A stretch of 5,654 nt of DNA, from assembly GCA_031284185.1 (NCBI GenBank), contig JAITAJ010000026.1, forward strand, positions 1-5,654, written 5' to 3'. Made by a program: the position numbers and the translations under genes. Position 1 is the stretch's first letter. Every line of letters begins with the position of its first letter. Shown here in pieces: positions 1 through 5,562 of this stretch. Origin of the DNA: Accumulibacter sp. GTDB taxonomy: Bacteria > Pseudomonadota > Gammaproteobacteria > Burkholderiales > Rhodocyclaceae. A model generated the notes under the pieces. It had not been told where the DNA came from, ran no database searches, and was given only the letters and a program-made list of their open reading frames with translations.

Positions 1-554
1 AGCGTCTGGTTGCTCTGCTGGATGACGGAATTGGCCCCTTGCAGGTAGGAGTTGTACTGCCCCATGTAGTCCTGCACGAAGACCATCTTTTGCTGCGTGT
101 CGGTGCCCAGGGCGTCCAGGCGCGCTTGCAGGGAGGTGATGGCGACGTCCCATTGCTGGGAGTCCATCCATATGTCCTGGCCCGGATCGTCATAGGCCAA
201 CCCGTTTGCCTTTATGTAATTTTCCATGTCCGCGGGGATTGCGGTCCAGTTGCTGCTTGCCCCGGATACCGCATTCCCGCTGCGGTCCTTTCCACCCTGA
301 CCGGCCTTCGCGTCGGCCTGGAGCTGCCTTGCCTGTTGCAGCATCGCCGCCACCTTCTTTTGTTCCTCCTGCGTCTTCTGGATGTCGTTGATGTACCCCG
401 TCGCGTTGTTCTTGGAAGACCCCGCGAGCGAGAGTTGCAGCTTGGCGAACATCAGTTGCAGACTGCCGCCGCCGAGGTTGTTTACGTCGACGGTGCTGAC
501 GCTGGCGGTGCCGCTTGCGCGCGCGGCGTCGATATTGGTTTGTGTGACTGTCAT
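1..554 (-). CDS. EspA/SseB-like T3SS secreted filament/tip protein (partial, 3' end outside window)
   Basis: The frame is open from ATG at 554-552 to the left edge (184 codons, no stop), so the C-terminus is missing. The start is chosen because AAGGAA (567-562) sits 7 bases upstream; no in-frame ATG lies just upstream. The protein begins MTVTQTNIDAARASGTAS, has no signal peptide, and is rich in Q, A, S and N with no cysteine. Residues 30-83 form a long predicted helix with coiled-coil-like heptads. A Gly/Ser-rich linker (84-103) and a short IPADMENYIKANGL segment (107-119) follow, then a second long helix (129-184). This helix-linker-helix layout, the IPADMENYI segment (compare LPDEVISYI of EspA, recalled from memory) and a length near EspA's ~190 residues suggest an EspA/SseB-type secreted subunit that extends the needle or forms the tip. 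It is divergent from the sctW operon. The family call rests on remembered similarity; another T3SS-secreted helical protein is possible. Confidence 0.6.
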   Translation of the reverse strand, partial: MTVTQTNIDAARASGTASVSTVDVNNLGGGSLQLMFAKLQLSLAGSSKNNATGYINDIQKTQEEQKKVAAMLQQARQLQADAKAGQGGKDRSGNAVSGASSNWTAIPADMENYIKANGLAYDDPGQDIWMDSQQWDVAITSLQARLDALGTDTQQKMVFVQDYMGQYNSYLQGANSVIQQSNQT

Positions 555-561
555 GATGAAG

Positions 562-567
562 TTCCTT
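562..567 (-). promoter_or_regulatory. Ribosome binding site of the EspA-like gene
   Basis: On the minus strand this reads AAGGAA, followed by 7 bases and ATG at 554. It fixes the start of the partial EspA-like gene. Confidence 0.7.
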
Positions 568-623
568 GCGAATGAGGTTGAAAAAAGACGCGAAACCACG
601 TAGCAATTTTGATGCCAGCTTCC

Positions 624-652
624 GTTATTTTCTGAGAACCGTTTGAAAACAA
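624..652 (-). promoter_or_regulatory. Weak candidate promoter for the EspA-like gene
   Basis: In the AT-richer stretch upstream of the EspA-like gene the minus strand shows TTGTTT (652-647), a 17-base spacer, and AATAAC (629-624). These match 3/6 and 4/6 of the sigma-70 consensus, and transcription would start roughly 60 bases before the ATG. The spacing is right but the boxes are poor. T3SS genes are often activator-dependent, so this is only a candidate. Confidence 0.2.
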
Positions 653-727
653 TAGATTGCATAACGATGAGGCTTCATTGGCATTTCAAGCAGAATGACG
701 TCGACACCAACTTCATTGGCGCTTTCC

Positions 728-890
728 AGAGGACAGAAGTTTGAGAAGACAGGGGACAGGTTGGCTTGGGCGCTTCGCGCCGAGGGATGGACGAAAAACC
801 GGGCACGGGGTTCAGAGGACAGAGGTTTGAGAAGACAGAAGACAGGTTGGCTTGGGCGCTTCGCGCCGAGGGATGGACGAAAAACCGGGC
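728..890. repeat. Pair of 77-bp direct repeats
   Basis: Copy 1 is 728-804 and copy 2 is 814-890, an 86-bp period with a 9-base gap. I count three mismatches in 77 bases. Each copy contains AGAGGACAG, TTTGAGAAGACAG, a perfect 5-bp hairpin GGCGC-TTC-GCGCC (769-781 and 855-867), and ends AAAAACCGGGC. That last phrase recurs a third time at about 1019-1029, just outside the element, so a decayed third unit may exist there. Confidence 0.9.
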
Positions 891-936
891 GCTCGGTTTT
901 TCTGTCTTCTGTCTTCTCAAATCTCTGTCCTCTGAA
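811..936. repeat. 35-bp inverted repeat (arms 811-845 and 902-936)
   Basis: Bases 811-845 match the reverse complement of 902-936 with a single mismatch. The arms are separated by 56 bases. A transcript across it in either direction could form a long stem, with the smaller hairpin at 879-902 inside the loop. Within the arms GAAGACA is itself repeated every 7 bases. Confidence 0.9.
879..902. terminator. Terminator-like hairpin at the apex of the inverted repeat
   Basis: A 9-bp stem GAAAAACCG (879-887) pairs with CGGTTTTTC (894-902) around a 6-base loop. The A-run on one side and T-run on the other give it the look of a bidirectional intrinsic terminator. Only four of the pairs are G-C, and no annotated gene reads into it from either side because the flanking genes diverge. 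It may instead be only the tip of the larger repeat fold. Confidence 0.3.
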
Positions 937-978
937 CACTGTCCTCTGAACACTGTCCTCTGAACGCTGTCCTCTGAA
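923..978. repeat. Four tandem 14-bp units
   Basis: The unit is CACTGTCCTCTGAA. Copies lie at 923-936, 937-950, 951-964 and 965-978. The two middle copies are identical, and the outer ones differ only in the first two bases. The first copy overlaps the right arm of the 35-bp inverted repeat and the last runs into the right terminal repeat. Copy number is likely to vary between strains by slippage. Confidence 0.9.
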
Positions 979-981
979 AAT

Positions 982-998
982 CGCCAACGAAGTTGGCG
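982..998. repeat. Short hairpin CGCCAAC-GAA-GTTGGCG
   Basis: This is a perfect 7-bp stem with a 3-base loop that overlaps the right end of the composite element. On the minus strand it is followed by TTTT (981-978 read through the adjoining bases), on the plus strand by no T-run. The left terminal repeat carries a degenerate version (CCAACTTCATTGG at 707-719), so the hairpin looks like part of the element's ends. Confidence 0.6.
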
Positions 999-1034
999 GT
1001 TCCCGTTCCGAAAGCGCAAAAAACCGGGCACACC

Positions 1035-1062
1035 GCCCATGCGGGGATGCCCATGCGGGTGT
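1035..1062. repeat. Tandem 14-bp direct repeat upstream of sctW, possible operator
   Basis: GCCCATGCGGG occurs at 1035-1045 and again at 1049-1059, exactly 14 bases apart. Each copy contains a small dyad, CCC-ATGC-GGG. It lies about 130-155 bases before the sctW start, a position where an activator or repressor could act. No regulator family is identified from the motif, and the repeat could be chance in GC-rich DNA. Confidence 0.3.
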
Positions 1063-1122
1063 TTTCATGCCAAAATACCTCGCTGCATGATTTTTGCTTG
1101 AGTCCTTGCCCGAATTCCGATG

Positions 1123-1140
1123 CCGGGAGATTCTTCCCGG
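1123..1140 (+). promoter_or_regulatory. Leader hairpin upstream of sctW
   Basis: CCGGGA (1123-1128) pairs with TCCCGG (1135-1140) around a GATTCT loop, with one further possible G-U pair. It ends 51 bases before the chosen sctW ATG. It could be a 5'-UTR structure or a protein-binding dyad. No T-run follows, so it is not a terminator. Confidence 0.35.
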
Positions 1141-1191
1141 ACGTCGAGAATAATGGACGATAAACGAACGAACAGGCGGGAAGAGAAGACG

Positions 1192-2328
1192 ATGGTGGAT
1201 TTCAGCATTCAGAATCCGGTTCAGCAAGCGGGCATCCGGGATGCCGCCAGCGCGCAGGGGGCGGCGCGGGCGGTCGGGGAGGCCACGGGCAGCCTGGCGG
1301 GATATCAGGTGAAGGTCGCCGAGAGTCCGCTCGCTTCGCTCACCGACGCCGCCGAGGAATTGACCTTCGGCGTCGACAACACGAAGGAACTCACGCTCAA
1401 GGAACGCAAGACGAAGGAAGACGGCGGCGCGCGCTTCCTCGAACGGGTGGCCGAGTACCAGGCACTGATGGAAAAGACCCGCGGACAGGATGCCATCAAA
1501 CATTTGTATGCCTTCCTGAAAGACAACCACGACCCGCGGGCCGCGCTCGCCAAGGCGAGAGAATGGTCGGGCGGCGATCCCGGCATGGCCTGGGCCGCGC
1601 TCAAGGGGGCGCGGGAAGCCTTGCGGGACGAGGCGGACGAGGCGGCGCTCGCCGCCATCGATACCGCGCTCGCGCAACTGGAGGAAAGCGATGGCCCCGC
1701 CATCCGCGCCGGCATCCAGGGAACACTGGAAGCGGAACGCCATTCCGCGCCGGGCGAATCGTTCGAGGCGGGCGCGATCTACCGGCAGGCCGTCTGCGAC
1801 ACCCACGAAAACCTGGAGGACATGTTCGCCTTCGTGATGGAAAAATACGGCGAGGAGGGATTCGAGGCGGGACTGGATTTTCTCTTTCGCAGCCTGGCCG
1901 CCGATCTGGCGAGCGATCAGCGGAGCCATGAGAAGACGCATCTCGAAGCGGTCGGCGCGAGTCTGGGCCGGGCGCGCATCCTGAACGGCGCGCACGCGCT
2001 CGTCGGCCGCTTCCTGGAACGCTGCCGGGCGGTGCATGGCATCGGCTGCGAATGGACGCCCACGGATTTCCTGAAAGAAGTGATCACCTTGCAGAAAAAT
2101 CATTTTCTCGCGGCGCGGGACATCAATACCCTGATCGGGAAGGCCAGCCCCCCCGACATCGAGCATGAAGTGCTCTTCTTCCAGGAATTGCTGGGCACTT
2201 CCCGCAGCTTCAGCCCCCTGCTGTTTGAAAACGCCGAAGAACGGATGAAATTCATCGGGGCGGTCCAGGAATCGGTGGACGCGGCCATTGCGCGGGAAGA
2301 CGAAATCTTGCTTGCGCAAAAAGGATAA
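1192..2328 (+). CDS. sctW: T3SS gatekeeper SctW (YopN/InvE/MxiC/HrpJ family) with fused TyeA-like domain
   Basis: The gatekeeper is a cytoplasmic, partly secreted regulator that holds back effectors until host contact and lets translocators go first. The product is 378 residues. Residues 54-77 (AEELTFGVDNTKELTLKERK) match the YopN segment AEEVTFVFSERKELSLDKRK, recalled from memory, which is a hallmark of the HrpJ-like domain. A helical central region follows. Residues ~288-378, starting WTPTDFLKEV and including PPDIEHEVLFFQELLG and a DAAIAREDE end, resemble TyeA. Yersinia encodes YopN and TyeA separately; here they are one chain, as in InvE/MxiC-type proteins. The start at 1192 is preferred: GGGAAG (1178-1183) and GAGAAG precede it, and the N-terminus then has the length expected of YopN (~55 residues before AEELTF). 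In-frame ATGs at 1120 and 1153 would add an Arg-rich tail that overlaps a hairpin. First gene of the operon. Confidence 0.92.
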   Translation: MVDFSIQNPVQQAGIRDAASAQGAARAVGEATGSLAGYQVKVAESPLASLTDAAEELTFGVDNTKELTLKERKTKEDGGARFLERVAEYQALMEKTRGQDAIKHLYAFLKDNHDPRAALAKAREWSGGDPGMAWAALKGAREALRDEADEAALAAIDTALAQLEESDGPAIRAGIQGTLEAERHSAPGESFEAGAIYRQAVCDTHENLEDMFAFVMEKYGEEGFEAGLDFLFRSLAADLASDQRSHEKTHLEAVGASLGRARILNGAHALVGRFLERCRAVHGIGCEWTPTDFLKEVITLQKNHFLAARDINTLIGKASPPDIEHEVLFFQELLGTSRSFSPLLFENAEERMKFIGAVQESVDAAIAREDEILLAQKG

Positions 2329-2331
2329 GAA

Positions 2332-2703
2332 ATGACGAATCATCGGACGCTCATGGAGGAATTCATGCAACGGATCGGCTTGAAGGACATGGCAAACGCC
2401 GGGGCGAGTCCGGCGATTTTCGACCTGCAGGGACTGGGACAACTGACGCTGGCGGCGGAAGACGACGACGACGATTTCCAGATGTCGCTCACGGTGCCGC
2501 TGCCGCCTTACGAGAAGGAGCGTCTGCTCGCCGCCCTGCGCCAGTGCCATCCCGATCGCGCGCGGGCGTTTCCGCTTTCCTGCGGCCTCTACCGCGATCA
2601 CCTGATCTTCATCAGCCGGCAGATGAACAACGGACTCACGGCCGCCGCGCTGGAAAACCAGGCAATGTTCCTGATCGACAACGCCAAGGCTCTCGGCTTC
2701 TAG
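2332..2703 (+). CDS. sycN: SycN-like type III secretion chaperone
   Basis: The product is 123 residues, the same length as Yersinia SycN. It has the class I chaperone pattern: an N-terminal helix (about 4-20, EEFMQRIGL), beta strands (27-41 and 49-56), a helix (59-73, EKERLLAALRQC), strands (79-95, with LIFISRQM) and a final helix (~100-120). AFPLSCGLYRDHLIFIS parallels the ALPLRAGWL...LVLFVS region of SycN (from memory). SycN works in the cytosol and, in Yersinia, pairs with YscB to bind the YopN N-terminus. No YscB-like gene is in this window, so the partner is elsewhere or the protein is a homodimer. It starts 3 bases after the sctW stop, and AAGGA at 2321-2325 overlaps the end of sctW, giving 6-base spacing. 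An acidic run (E43, D44-D48) encoded by GAC repeats is unusual. Orientation, size and neighbours support the call more than sequence identity does. Confidence 0.78.
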   Translation: MTNHRTLMEEFMQRIGLKDMANAGASPAIFDLQGLGQLTLAAEDDDDDFQMSLTVPLPPYEKERLLAALRQCHPDRARAFPLSCGLYRDHLIFISRQMNNGLTAAALENQAMFLIDNAKALGF

Positions 2704-2715
2704 TTCCGGCCGGAA
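2704..2715. repeat. Perfect 12-bp palindrome TTCCGGCCGGAA
   Basis: It starts immediately after the TAG stop of the SycN-like gene and overlaps the start of the AAGGAA ribosome binding site of sctX (2715-2720). In RNA only a tight stem without a proper loop is possible, so any role would more likely be at DNA level. It may be chance. Confidence 0.5.
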
Positions 2716-2724
2716 AGGAAAGAC

Positions 2725-3096
2725 ATGAGCATCGAGGCCCGAAATATCCTGAACCCCAACGTGGGCTTGCAGGACGTGCTGGACCCCGCCGGTTTCGAGT
2801 TCCATCTGCCGCAGGCGCGGCCCCTGGCGACCAGCGTTTCCGCAGAGACGGGGCTGGCGGACCTCTATCGTCTGTCCGATTTCCAGAGCCGCATCCTCGC
2901 GGGCCTGCAACCGGAAGTCGGCGACGAGACCCTGCTGCGTCCCGACGTGTTCGGAAAGAATCTGCGCGAAAGCCACCGGCGTCTGAAAGACAGCAAGAAT
3001 CCGCGCGTCCGCCGCTTCCTGCGGGATGAGCTGGGACCCTTGCTGGAGAACGATACGCTGTTGCGCGAATACGTGAACCTGCTGGTGAGCGCCTGA
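2725..3096 (+). CDS. sctX: T3SS protein SctX (YscX family)
   Basis: The product is 123 residues (YscX has 122). The N-terminal half is extended and proline-containing with little predicted structure (NILNPNVGLQDVLDPAGFEF). The C-terminal half (about 66-123) is helical and ends LLENDTLLREYVNLLVSA, resembling the DDRLLQIILNLLHKV end of YscX (from memory). YscX is a small secreted component found in Ysc-type systems. It binds YscY and, with it, the export gate SctV, and is required for export of early substrates including the needle subunit. A good AAGGAA ribosome binding site (2715-2720) precedes the ATG. Position between the SycN-like gene and sctY is exactly as in Yersinia. The call rests on synteny, size and C-terminal similarity; primary sequence is diverged. 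Confidence 0.82.
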   Translation: MSIEARNILNPNVGLQDVLDPAGFEFHLPQARPLATSVSAETGLADLYRLSDFQSRILAGLQPEVGDETLLRPDVFGKNLRESHRRLKDSKNPRVRRFLRDELGPLLENDTLLREYVNLLVSA

Positions 3097-3102
3097 GAAA
3101 AC

Positions 3103-3450
3103 ATGGAAGAACTGGAACCGGAACAGGTCACCAGCCTCAAAGTGCTGGGCTTTCTGTATCTGCGTCTGGGCTTCTTCGCGCGGGCGGCGCGGCTCTTTCA
3201 GGCGCTCCTCGCCCTTCTGCCGGAGGACGCCGGGGTGGCGAAGAGCCTTGCGGCCGCGCTCCTGGAAGACGGCAAGGCCGGTGAAGCCCTCGCGCTCCTG
3301 GACGCGCCGCCGCTCCGCGCCGATCCGTCGATGCCCGCCGATCCCGTTTTCCTGCTCCTCAAGGCGCGCTCGCTCTGGCGGCTGCAACGCGGCGAGGAAG
3401 CCTTTGCCGCGATGGAGGCTTACCTTGCCGCCACCGGAGGGGGCCGATGA
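3103..3450 (+). CDS. sctY: T3SS chaperone SctY (YscY family, TPR protein)
   Basis: The product is 115 residues (YscY has 114), all helical. Three TPR-like helix pairs can be seen: about 11-42 (LKVLGFLYLRLGFFARAARL then FQALLALLPED), 44-68 (VAKSLAAALLEDGKAGEALALL) and 81-110 (PVFLLLKARSLWRLQRGEEA then FAAMEAYLA). Gly, Ala and the Pro after each pair sit where TPRs want them. YscY is a cytosolic chaperone that binds YscX and helps it engage SctV. The gene starts 6 bases after the sctX stop with only a poor ribosome binding site (GAGAAA at 3095-3100), so translation is probably coupled to sctX. Its stop overlaps the sctV start (ATGA). Confidence 0.85.
   Translation: MEELEPEQVTSLKVLGFLYLRLGFFARAARLFQALLALLPEDAGVAKSLAAALLEDGKAGEALALLDAPPLRADPSMPADPVFLLLKARSLWRLQRGEEAFAAMEAYLAATGGGR
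3436..3440 (+). promoter_or_regulatory. Ribosome binding site of sctV inside sctY
   Basis: GGAGG lies within the last codons of sctY. It is 6 bases before ATG at 3447 and 9 before the adjacent ATG at 3450. Either could be used; 3447 is the four-base overlap start, 3450 would shorten the protein by one Met. Confidence 0.7.
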
Positions 3451-5552
3451 TGAACGCCGCCCTTCTCCAGAACGCCCGTCAGACGGTGGGGGTGATCACC
3501 CGCTATACCGACCTCTTTCTCGTCGCGCTCACCGTCGCCGTCATCACGCTGATGATCGTCCCCCTGCCCACGGCGATGGTCGACACCCTGATCGGCGCCA
3601 ACATGGCGCTGTCCTTCGTCATGCTGATGATGAGCATGTACGTGAGGGGGCCGCTGTATTTCTCGTCGTTTCCGACCATGCTGCTCTTCACCACCCTCTT
3701 CCGGGTGGGGCTGAACATCTCCACCACGCGGCTCATCCTGCTCCAGGCCGACGCCGGGGAAATCATCTTCACTTTCGGCGAGTTCGCGGTGGGCGGCAAC
3801 TTCATCGTCGGCGCGGTGGTGTTCATCATCCTCACCATCGTTCAGTTCCTGGTGATCGCCAAGGGCGCCGAGCGGGTCTCCGAGGTGGGCGCGCGCTTCA
3901 CGCTGGACGCCATGCCGGGCAAGCAGATGTCCATCGACGCCGATCTGCGGGCCGGCACCATCGACATGGACGAAGCCCAGCGCCGCCGTCAGGAAGTGAG
4001 CCAGGAAAGCCAGATGTTCGGAGCGATGGACGGGGCCATGAAGTTCGTCAAGGGCGACAGCATCGCGGGCATCCTCGTGGCGGTGGTGAACATCATCGGC
4101 GGCACGCTGATCGGTGTCACGCAGAATGGCATCAGCGCGGGCGAGGCGCTGCAACTCTACGGCATCCTGACCATCGGCGACGGACTCGTCTCCCAGATTC
4201 CCTCGCTCTTGGTGGCCATTTCCGCCGGCATCCTGGTGACCCGCTCCGGCTCGGACGCCGGCAACGTGGGCGCGCAGATCGGCGGGCAGATCTTCGCGCA
4301 GCCCAAGGCGCTCCTGGTCGCGGCGAGCCTCGTCTTCCTCTTCGCCATGGTTCCCGGTTTTCCGAAGACGCCGCTTTTCGCGCTCGCGCTGATCCTGGGC
4401 GGCATCGGCTATACCCTGAAATCCCTGCAAGAGACGAAGGATGCGCCGGATTACCGGAAGGAACTCACGAAGACCATGAGACCGGCGGCGAGCGGGCAGG
4501 CGCCCCGGCCCGGCGCACCGAAGGAGGAATTCTCGCCGGTCGTGCCCATCATCCTGGACATCGCGCCGCCGCTCCTGGAAAGCCTGGACTACGAGGCGCT
4601 CAACGACGAACTCGCCGCCCTGCGCCGCGCGCTCTACTTCGACCTGGGCGTGCCCTTCCCCGGCATCAACATCCGGCCCAATCCCGGCCTTGGGGGATTC
4701 TCCTACCACCTTCTCCTGAACGAGATTCCCGTCTCGCAGGGGCGCTTCGAGCCGGGCATGGTGATGGTCGGCGAAAACCTGGAAAACCTCCAGATGCTGC
4801 GCCTCGTGCCGAAGGAAGGGCATCCCTTCCTGCCGAACACGCCTTCCCTGTGGTTGCCGGAAGAAAACGCGGAACTCCTCTCCCGCGCCGGGTTGAGCTA
4901 CATGACCCATCCGCGTCTGCTGGCCTGGCACCTGTCGCTCGTGCTCTCGCGGCACGCCCCGGCCTTCATCGGTCTGCAAGAGACCAAGTTCCTCTTCGAC
5001 AAGATGGAGGAACGTGCCCCCGACCTGGTGCGGGAAGCCACCCGGCTCCTGCCCATCCAGCGCCTGTCCGACATTCTCCAGCGCCTCGTTTCCGAACAGG
5101 TTTCCATCCGCGACCTGCGCGGCATCCTGGAGGCCGTCATCGAATGGGCGCCCAAGGAAAAGGACATGATCATGCTCGTGGAGTACGTGCGCGGCGCGTT
5201 GAAGCGCCAGATCAGCTATCGCCACGCCAGCGGCCAGAACATCCTCTCCGCCTTCCTTCTCGACCCGTCGCTGGAGGAGACGATCCGCAAGTCCATCCGC
5301 CAGACTTCCGTGGGCGCCTTCCTTTCCCTGCCGCCGGAAGTCACGCAGCGTTTCCTCGATTCGGTGGGCGCGGCGATGGGAAAGCTCGCCCGGGGACAAC
5401 AGGGGAAGAAGCCGGTGCTCCTCGCTTCCGTCGACATCCGCCGTTACGTGCGCCGGCTGGTGGAAGCGGAGTATTACGAGCTGACCGTGCTTTCCTTCCA
5501 GGAACTGACGCCGGAAATTTCCGTCCAGCCGGTCGACAGGATTCTGCTTTGA
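3447..5552 (+). CDS. sctV: T3SS export gate protein SctV (LcrD/InvA/EscV, FHIPEP family)
   Basis: The product is 701 residues, the usual length (LcrD ~704, InvA ~685), and appears complete. The N-terminal half is membrane-bound with about eight hydrophobic segments, near 22-40, 46-66, 74-92, 114-138, 205-225, 243-265, 287-304 and 309-325. The FHIPEP signature is clear at 86-98 (RVGLNISTTRLIL), followed by the conserved cytoplasmic segment 151-173 (FTLDAMPGKQMSIDADLRAG). After a Pro/Ala-rich linker (~345-362) comes the C-terminal cytoplasmic ring domain. Conserved stretches there include GLQETKFLFDKMEE, QRLSDILQRLVSE, SIRDLRGILEAVIEWA, EYVRGALKRQISY and, near the end, DIRRYVRRLVEAEYYELTVLS. 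SctV forms the nonameric export gate in the inner membrane, couples proton flow to export and docks SctX/SctY, SctW and chaperone-substrate complexes. No frameshift or missing block is seen. Confidence 0.98.
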   Translation: MMNAALLQNARQTVGVITRYTDLFLVALTVAVITLMIVPLPTAMVDTLIGANMALSFVMLMMSMYVRGPLYFSSFPTMLLFTTLFRVGLNISTTRLILLQADAGEIIFTFGEFAVGGNFIVGAVVFIILTIVQFLVIAKGAERVSEVGARFTLDAMPGKQMSIDADLRAGTIDMDEAQRRRQEVSQESQMFGAMDGAMKFVKGDSIAGILVAVVNIIGGTLIGVTQNGISAGEALQLYGILTIGDGLVSQIPSLLVAISAGILVTRSGSDAGNVGAQIGGQIFAQPKALLVAASLVFLFAMVPGFPKTPLFALALILGGIGYTLKSLQETKDAPDYRKELTKTMRPAASGQAPRPGAPKEEFSPVVPIILDIAPPLLESLDYEALNDELAALRRALYFDLGVPFPGINIRPNPGLGGFSYHLLLNEIPVSQGRFEPGMVMVGENLENLQMLRLVPKEGHPFLPNTPSLWLPEENAELLSRAGLSYMTHPRLLAWHLSLVLSRHAPAFIGLQETKFLFDKMEERAPDLVREATRLLPIQRLSDILQRLVSEQVSIRDLRGILEAVIEWAPKEKDMIMLVEYVRGALKRQISYRHASGQNILSAFLLDPSLEETIRKSIRQTSVGAFLSLPPEVTQRFLDSVGAAMGKLARGQQGKKPVLLASVDIRRYVRRLVEAEYYELTVLSFQELTPEISVQPVDRILL

Positions 5553-5562
5553 GGGGTTGGAA

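Larger units (their letters stand above)
707..996. repeat. Composite ~290-bp repeat element with 30-bp terminal inverted repeats
   Basis: The left end (707-736) and the reverse complement of the right end (967-996) agree at 27 of 30 positions by eye. Each starts CCAACTTC and ends CAGAGGACAG. Between them are two 77-bp direct repeats, a 35-bp inverted repeat and four 14-bp tandem units, all built from a shared vocabulary (AGAGGACAG, GAAGACAG). No transposase is present and I see no clear target-site duplication at the edges. The structure fits a non-autonomous dispersed intergenic element (MITE- or REP/BIME-like), or a locally amplified structured repeat. The family is not recognised. Confidence 0.75.
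555..1191. other. Divergent intergenic region (637 bases)
   Basis: This region separates the minus-strand EspA-like gene from the plus-strand sctW operon and must hold both promoters. I see no convincing gene in it. Open frames that cross 695-1040 on both strands are translations of the repeats: they give the same Arg/Gly/Ser-rich phrases again and again and are not credible proteins. From left to right it holds the EspA-like leader and a weak promoter candidate (555-660), a partial repeat of the phrase CTTCATTGGC (673-682 and again 711-720), a composite repeat element (707-996), a 14-bp direct repeat (1035-1062) and a leader hairpin (1123-1140) before the sctW start. Confidence 0.8.

Noticed and set aside
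190..606. A 138-codon minus-strand frame overlapping the EspA-like gene
   Set aside because: It is another frame of the same strand with an Arg-rich, low-complexity product. The EspA-like frame has the ribosome binding site and a sensible helical protein.
728..978. Possible CRISPR array
   Set aside because: The 77-bp units occur only twice with a 9-base gap, and the 14-bp units abut with no spacers. Neither fits repeat-spacer structure.
675..1040. Several small open frames on both strands across the repeats
   Set aside because: They translate the repeated DNA words into repeated Arg/Gly/Ser phrases and have no ribosome binding sites of note.
1062..1091. Possible sigma-70 promoter for sctW: TTTTCA (1062-1067), 18 bases, CATGAT (1086-1091)
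   Set aside because: Each box matches only 4/6 and other equally poor pairs can be picked in this region; not strong enough to annotate.
1120..1191. Upstream in-frame starts for sctW at 1120 and 1153
   Set aside because: They would add 24 or 13 residues of Arg-rich sequence unlike the family N-terminus, overlap a hairpin, and lack a ribosome binding site as good as the one before 1192.
625..3387. A 920-codon open frame on the minus strand, opposite sctW through sctY
   Set aside because: It is an antisense shadow of GC-rich coding DNA and runs through the repeat element. The four plus-strand genes beneath it have family matches, ribosome binding sites and operon spacing; the antisense product is low-complexity and Arg/Gln/Glu/His-rich.
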